NCBI GenBank assembly: GCA_003454835.1
Contig: DMTA01000499.1
Location: 1 to 10,778 of the forward strand
DNA: 10,778 nt
Source of the DNA: Achromobacter sp.
GTDB lineage: Bacteria; Pseudomonadota; Gammaproteobacteria; Burkholderiales; Burkholderiaceae_B
Direction: 5' to 3'
Position numbers and translations under genes: made by a program. The stretch's first letter is position 1. Every line of letters begins with the position of its first letter. The notes below the pieces were generated by a model that did not search any database, had not been told where the DNA came from, and worked only from the letters and a program-made list of their open reading frames with translations. Positions 6,554-10,778 of this stretch are shown here, in pieces.

Positions 6554-8125
6554 ATGATCAGACGTTTCAGCCTGCTGGGAGCGGCCGCGCTCCTGGCCAT
6601 GAGCGCCGCGACCGGCGCGCTCGCCCAGACCAAGACGTTGCGCCTGGTGCCGCACGCGGACCTGAAGACGCTGGACCCGCTCTTCAACACCGCCTACATC
6701 ACGCGCAACCACGGCTACATGGTGTTCGACACCCTGTTCGCGCAGGACAGCAAGGGCCAGGTCAAGCCGCAGATGGTGGACACCTGGACCAAGTCCGAAG
6801 ACGGCAAGACCTGGACCTTCACGCTGCGTCCCGGCCTGAAGTTCAACGACGGCACGCCGGTGACGGCCGAGGACTGCATTGCGTCGATCCAGCGCTGGGC
6901 AAAGAAGGACACGCTGGGCCAGGCCATGATGGCGGCCGGCGCGGAATTCGCCGCCACCAACGAAAACACGTTCACGCTGACGCTGAAAGAGCCCTTCGGC
7001 CTCGTGCTGGACGCGCTGTCCAAGCCCTCGGGCATGCCGCCCTTCATCATGCCCAAGCGGCTGGCCGCCACCGATCCGAACACCCAGGTCACCGAAATGG
7101 TCGGCTCGGGTCCGTTCCTCTTCAAGCGCGATGAATGGGTGCCCGGCAACAAGGTCGTCTACGTGAAGAACCCGGCCTACGTGCCGCGCTCCGAAGCGCC
7201 GGACGGCCTGGCGGGCGGCAAGAACGTGAAGGTAGACCGCGTGGAATGGGTGTACATCCCCGACGGCAACACCTCGACGGCCGCGCTGATGAACGGCGAG
7301 GTCGACATGATCGAACAGGTCACGCCCGACTTCCTGCCGGTGCTGGAGACCAACCCGGACATCACGCTGAGCACCTCTGTTGCCTCGCAAGGCATGGTGA
7401 TTCTGAATTCGCTGCATCCGCCGTTCAACAACCCGCTCGCGCGCCAGGCGGTGTACTACCTGGTCAGCCAGAAGGAAATGCTGACTGCGATGGGCTACCC
7501 GGACAAGTACCGCGTGGACTACTGCGCCACCATGTACATCTGCGGGTCGCCCCTGGCCACGGACGCGGGCGCCGCGCCCTACGCCAAGACCGATCCCGCA
7601 CGCGCCAAGCAGCTGCTGCAGGAGGCCGGCTACAAGGGCGAGAAGGTGGTGCTGCTGTACCCCACCGATCACCTGAGCGCGCCTGCCGTCATGGTGCTGG
7701 CGCAGAACCTGAAGAAGGCCGGCGTGAACGTGGACCTGCAGTCGATGGACTGGGCCTCGCTGGCCGGCCGCCGCCTGAAGAAGGATCCGCCCGCCCAGGG
7801 CGGCTGGAACATCTTCCTGACCTGGGGCGGCTACTTCGACGCCAGCACGCCGGTGACCAACCCCTGGCTGTCCGCCGCCTGCGGCAACAGCCTGCCGGGC
7901 TGGCCGTGCGACAAGGAACTGGACACCCTGCGCACCAGCTGGATCCGCGAGACGGACGCGGCCAAGCGCAAGGACCTCGCCGCGCAGATCCAGGCGCGCG
8001 CCTACCAGACGGTGCCGTACGTGATGTGGGGCGAGTTCAAGCCTGTGTTCGCGGTGCGCGGCCTGAAGCAGACCGATCTGATCAAGTCCGGCATTCCGGT
8101 GATGTGGAACATCGAGAAACCGTAA
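6554..8125 (+). CDS. ABC transporter substrate-binding protein, SBP_bac_5 (dipeptide/oligopeptide) family
   Basis: A 523-residue periplasmic receptor for a DppA/OppA/GsiB-type ABC importer. Residues 1-25 form a signal peptide (MIRR, a hydrophobic core, cleavage after GALAQ or nearby); no lipobox cysteine is present. Family features include DLKTLDPLFNT at about 36-46, LRPGLKFNDGTPVTAEDC near 91-108 and GSGPFLF in the middle. The mature protein contains five cysteines, four as close pairs (324/330 and 443/452), which may form disulfides in the periplasm. AAGGGG lies a few bases before the ATG. It opens the transporter part of the operon, 81 bases after the M81 gene, and is followed by two permeases and an ATPase. 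The ligand class of this family covers di- and oligopeptides, glutathione, opines and some sugars, so peptide import is likely but not proven. Confidence 0.94.
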   Translation: MIRRFSLLGAAALLAMSAATGALAQTKTLRLVPHADLKTLDPLFNTAYITRNHGYMVFDTLFAQDSKGQVKPQMVDTWTKSEDGKTWTFTLRPGLKFNDGTPVTAEDCIASIQRWAKKDTLGQAMMAAGAEFAATNENTFTLTLKEPFGLVLDALSKPSGMPPFIMPKRLAATDPNTQVTEMVGSGPFLFKRDEWVPGNKVVYVKNPAYVPRSEAPDGLAGGKNVKVDRVEWVYIPDGNTSTAALMNGEVDMIEQVTPDFLPVLETNPDITLSTSVASQGMVILNSLHPPFNNPLARQAVYYLVSQKEMLTAMGYPDKYRVDYCATMYICGSPLATDAGAAPYAKTDPARAKQLLQEAGYKGEKVVLLYPTDHLSAPAVMVLAQNLKKAGVNVDLQSMDWASLAGRRLKKDPPAQGGWNIFLTWGGYFDASTPVTNPWLSAACGNSLPGWPCDKELDTLRTSWIRETDAAKRKDLAAQIQARAYQTVPYVMWGEFKPVFAVRGLKQTDLIKSGIPVMWNIEKP

Positions 8126-8132
8126 GGCAGAC

Positions 8133-8155
8133 GCCGGGCGCCGCGCGCGCCCGGC
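8133..8155 (+). other. Strong GC hairpin between binding-protein and permease genes
   Basis: A perfect 9-bp all-G:C stem (GCCGGGCGC / GCGCCCGGC) with a 5-base loop begins 8 bases after the TAA of the binding-protein gene and ends shortly before the ribosome site of the first permease. There is no T-run. In ABC operons such as malE-malF, stable structures at this position protect the binding-protein mRNA and lower permease expression. A similar role is inferred here. Confidence 0.6.
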
Positions 8156-8177
8156 CGCAAGCCGGGGGGAATCCAGC

Positions 8178-9113
8178 GTGAAATTCATCCTGCGCCGCAT
8201 CGCGGCCGTCATACCCGTCATGGCCGTCGTGGCCGTCGTGGTGTTCCTGCTGATACACCTGTCGCCGGGCGATCCCGCGGCAGTGATCGCGGGCGACAAC
8301 GCCACCGCCGACGACGTCGAAAAAATCCGCCAGAACCTGGGGCTGGACAAGCCGCTCCTGCAGCAGTTCGTCATCTGGATCAGCCATATCGCCGTGGGCG
8401 ACCTGGGCACCTCGATGTCCACGCAGATGCCCGTGTCGCAGCTCATCGCGCAGCGCATGGGTCCCACGATCTCGATCGCGCTCTTCACGATGCTGTTTGC
8501 CGTGCTGGCCGCGATTCCGCTGGGCGTGCTGGCCGCGTGGAACGCCGGCAAGTGGCTGGACAGGCTGGTGATGGTGGGCGCGGTCTGTGCGTTCTCGGTG
8601 CCGGTGTTCCTGATCGGCTACAGCCTGGTGTACGGCTTTTCCATCAAGCTCGGCTGGCTGCCGGTGCAGGGCTACAAGCCGCTGGCCGATGGCCTCGTGC
8701 CTTACTTGCGCCACCTGGTGCTGCCCTGTCTGTCGCTGGGCCTGGTCTACATGGCGCTGCTGACGCGTATGACGCGCGCCACCATGCTGGAAGCCCTGTC
8801 CGAAGACTACATCCGCACCGCGCGCGCCAAGGGCCTGTCGTCCGGTCCCATAGTCTGGCATGCGCTGAAGAACGCCGCCAACCCCATCGTCACCACCATC
8901 GGCGTGGGTGTGGCGCTGCTGATCGGCGGCGTCGTCGTGACCGAGACCGTGTTTGCGATCCCCGGCCTGGGCCGCCTGACCATCGACGCCGTGCTGCGCC
9001 ACGACTACCCGGTCATTCAGGGCGTCCTGCTGGTGGCTTCGGGCATCTACGTGCTGATCAACCTGCTGGTCGACCTGAGCTACCGGCTCTTCGATCCGCG
9101 CATCCGCTACTGA
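8178..9113 (+). CDS. Dipeptide-type ABC transporter permease (DppB/OppB family)
   Basis: A 311-residue inner-membrane permease with about six membrane segments: residues 9-28, then roughly 98-122, 133-157, 175-197, 236-260 and 277-299. The N-terminal MKFILRRI start, the HLSPGDPA motif near 27-34 and the C-terminal DPRIRY are all typical of DppB proteins. The cytoplasmic EAA loop that docks the ATPase is EALSEDYIRTARAKGL at 205-220. The start codon is GTG with a GGGGGGA ribosome site just upstream; the rare start and the preceding hairpin may both keep permease levels below those of the binding protein. The next gene begins 13 bases after its stop, so the two permeases are co-transcribed and form a heterodimeric channel. 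Confidence 0.95.
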   Translation: MKFILRRIAAVIPVMAVVAVVVFLLIHLSPGDPAAVIAGDNATADDVEKIRQNLGLDKPLLQQFVIWISHIAVGDLGTSMSTQMPVSQLIAQRMGPTISIALFTMLFAVLAAIPLGVLAAWNAGKWLDRLVMVGAVCAFSVPVFLIGYSLVYGFSIKLGWLPVQGYKPLADGLVPYLRHLVLPCLSLGLVYMALLTRMTRATMLEALSEDYIRTARAKGLSSGPIVWHALKNAANPIVTTIGVGVALLIGGVVVTETVFAIPGLGRLTIDAVLRHDYPVIQGVLLVASGIYVLINLLVDLSYRLFDPRIRY

Positions 9114-9126
9114 GAAGAGGCAACGC

Positions 9127-10002
9127 ATGAACACGACCACCCTGCCGCTTCCCGCCGCGCGTCCGCGCCTGCGGCGCGCCTTCCGATCCGTGCGCCGCCA
9201 TCCGATGCTGTATGCCGGCGGCGCCATCCTGCTGGTGCTGGCCGCCATCGCGCTGGCCGCGCCGTGGCTGGCCACCGTCGACCCGCAGGAAATCAATCCG
9301 ATGGCGCGCATGAAGCCGCCGTCGGCCGAACATCTGTTCGGCACCGATGCGCTGGGCCGCGACGTCTACTCGCGCACCGTCTGGGGCGCGCGCATCTCGC
9401 TCCTGGTCGGCATCGTGGTGGCGGTCATCTCCACCGTGGCCGGCGTGGTGCTGGGCATGATGGCGGGTTACTTCCGCCGCATCGACGCCGTCATCATGCG
9501 CATCATGGACGGCCTGATGGCCATTCCCGGCGTGCTGCTGGCCATCGCGCTGATGGCCACGCTGAAGGGGGGGCTTGGCACCGTCATCATCGCCATCGTC
9601 GTGCCCGAAGTGCCGCGCGTCGTGCGCCTGGTGCGCGCGCTGGTGCTCACCATCCGCGAGCAGCCGTACATCGAGGCGGCCGTCTCGGTCGGCACCCGCG
9701 TGCCATCGATTCTGATGCGCCACATCCTGCCCAACCTGTTCGCGCCGCTGATGGTGCAGGCCACGTTCATCGCGGCCTCCGCCATCCTGACGGAAGCCGT
9801 GCTGAGCTTCCTGGGCGTGGGCATCCCGCCGCACATTCCGAGCTGGGGCAACATCATGGCCGAAGGCCGCAACTTCGTGGCCGTGGCGTTCCACATCATC
9901 CTGTATCCGGGCCTCTTCCTGGGTGTGGCCGTCCTGGCCGTCAACCTCGTCGGTGACGGGCTGCGCGACATGCTCGATCCCCGCCTGGCCAAGAAGCTGT
10001 AG
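9127..10002 (+). CDS. Dipeptide-type ABC transporter permease (DppC/OppC family)
   Basis: A 291-residue inner-membrane permease, partner of the preceding DppB-like subunit. A basic N-terminal tail ([13 protein letters not shown]) precedes the first membrane helix at about 27-49, as in the OppC N-terminal domain. The signature [12 protein letters not shown] is at 72-83. The EAA loop [21 protein letters not shown] starts at E183 and includes G189. The C-terminus carries [11 protein letters not shown], the standard ending of the family. AAGAGG at 9115-9120 lies 6 bases before the ATG. Its TAG stop overlaps the AGGAG ribosome site of the downstream ATPase gene, so translation of the two is closely linked. 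Confidence 0.95.
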   Translation: MNTTTLPLPAARPRLRRAFRSVRRHPMLYAGGAILLVLAAIALAAPWLATVDPQEINPMARMKPPSAEHLFGTDALGRDVYSRTVWGARISLLVGIVVAVISTVAGVVLGMMAGYFRRIDAVIMRIMDGLMAIPGVLLAIALMATLKGGLGTVIIAIVVPEVPRVVRLVRALVLTIREQPYIEAAVSVGTRVPSILMRHILPNLFAPLMVQATFIAASAILTEAVLSFLGVGIPPHIPSWGNIMAEGRNFVAVAFHIILYPGLFLGVAVLAVNLVGDGLRDMLDPRLAKKL

Positions 10003-10010
10003 GAGCGCAC

Positions 10011-10778
10011 ATGCAACCCAATCCCGTCCTGCGCGTGCAAGACCTCACCACCTGTTTCGACGGCGACGACACCACCGTGCTGGCCGTCGACAAGCTTTCG
10101 TTCGACCTCCTGCCCGGCGAAACGCTGGGTCTCGTTGGCGAATCGGGCTGCGGCAAGAGCGTCACGTCGCTGTCCATCATGCGGCTGCTGCGCGCCCCGG
10201 GGCGCGTCGCCGGCGGCAGCATCGAGTTCGACGGCCGCGACCTGCTGGCGCTGCCCGAAAAATCGATGCGCGCCATCCGCGGCAACCAGATCTCGATGAT
10301 CTTCCAGGAGCCCATGACCTCGCTGAATCCCGTCATCACGGTGGGCAAGCAGATCAGCGAATCGCTCATGCTGCACCAGGGCCTGTCGCGCCGCGAGGCG
10401 CTGGTGCAGGCCGAGGCGCTGCTGGACCTGGTGCAGATCTCCGACCCCGCCCGCCGCGTGCGCGAGTATCCCTACCAGCTCTCGGGCGGCATGCGCCAGC
10501 GCGCCATGATCGCCATGGCGCTGGCCTGTCAGCCCAAGGTGCTGATCGCCGACGAACCCACCACGGCGCTCGACGTCACCATCCAGGCGCAGATCCTGCA
10601 CCTGTTGCGCGACATCCAGGCGCGCCTTGGCACTGCCATCGTGCTGATCACGCACGACCTCGGCGTGGTCGCGCAGATGTGCCAGCGCGTCATCGTCATG
10701 TATGCCGGCCGCAAGGTCGAGGAAGGCAGCGTGGACGACGTGCTGGACCGCCCGCAGCATCCGTACACGCAGGCGCTG
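10011..10778 (+). CDS. Dipeptide-type ABC transporter ATP-binding protein (DppD/OppD family), cut by window edge
   Basis: The first nucleotide-binding subunit of the importer, which hydrolyses ATP on the cytoplasmic face to drive uptake. 256 codons are visible; full DppD/OppD proteins are about 320-340 residues, so roughly the last 70 lie outside the window. The catalytic elements are complete: Walker A GESGCGKS at 43-50, Q-loop Q99 in [11 protein letters not shown], signature LSGGMRQR at 157-164, Walker [13 protein letters not shown] at 177-188 and the switch histidine H215. The visible end [10 protein letters not shown] begins the oligopeptide-transporter C-terminal region, where DppD proteins usually carry an iron-sulfur cysteine motif that cannot be checked here. 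AGGAG at 10001-10005 precedes the ATG. A DppF-like second ATPase probably follows beyond the edge, unless this is a DppDF fusion. Confidence 0.95.
   Translation, partial: MQPNPVLRVQDLTTCFDGDDTTVLAVDKLSFDLLPGETLGLVGESGCGKSVTSLSIMRLLRAPGRVAGGSIEFDGRDLLALPEKSMRAIRGNQISMIFQEPMTSLNPVITVGKQISESLMLHQGLSRREALVQAEALLDLVQISDPARRVREYPYQLSGGMRQRAMIAMALACQPKVLIADEPTTALDVTIQAQILHLLRDIQARLGTAIVLITHDLGVVAQMCQRVIVMYAGRKVEEGSVDDVLDRPQHPYTQAL

Noticed and set aside
5021..8551. A 1176-codon open frame on the minus strand
   Set aside because: It lies antisense to the M81, binding-protein and permease genes, all of which have clear family motifs. Its translation is rich in Arg, Ala, Gly, His and Gln without recognisable domains, as expected for an antisense frame in GC-rich DNA.
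9468..10760. Long minus-strand frame opposite the second permease and ATPase
   Set aside because: Antisense shadow of strongly conserved ABC transporter genes.

Overview
The window is about two-thirds G+C and has tightly packed genes. It carries an orphan tripartite-tricarboxylate (Bug/TctC-type) receptor, a MarR-controlled catabolic operon and a dipeptide-type ABC importer. This combination is typical of Burkholderiales, especially Bordetella/Achromobacter-like Alcaligenaceae. The assignment is an inference from gene content and base composition, because no rRNA or tRNA lies in the window. I see no insertion sequence, CRISPR array, RNA gene or phage gene.

Left module, minus strand, about 1-2529: a PhzS-like group A flavin monooxygenase, a DUF3237 (UPF0311) protein whose start overlaps the monooxygenase stop by 4 bases, and a secreted Bug-family solute receptor cut by the left edge. 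A MarR-family repressor gene (2664-3155) is transcribed divergently. The gap between them contains a perfect 9+9 bp inverted repeat (2547-2567), which is probably the MarR operator. The layout is that of a substrate-inducible module that captures and hydroxylates or oxidises a small, perhaps aromatic, acid. The substrate cannot be read from the sequence.

Right module, plus strand, 3334 to the right edge: a FAD-dependent D-amino acid dehydrogenase resembling D-arginine dehydrogenase (DauA), a RidA-family imine/enamine deaminase, an M81/MlrC-type metallopeptidase, and a dipeptide/oligopeptide-type ABC importer. The importer genes present are the periplasmic binding protein, two permeases and the first ATPase, which is cut by the right edge. 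These genes fit a single pathway: import a peptide or peptide-like compound, cleave it with the M81 enzyme, oxidise the released (D-)amino acid to an imino acid, and let RidA hydrolyse the imine. The pathway is inferred. The dehydrogenase lacks the residues that give DauA its preference for cationic D-amino acids, so its substrate is probably different.

Regulatory structure: an AT-rich island with nested inverted repeats lies upstream of the dehydrogenase (about 3277-3333). Strong G+C hairpins without U-tracts lie between ridA-like and mlrC-like (4935-4956) and between the binding protein and first permease (8133-8155). They look like intercistronic mRNA-processing or stabilising elements rather than terminators. 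No gene-free stretch exceeds 300 bases; the longest is 178 bases (3156-3333).
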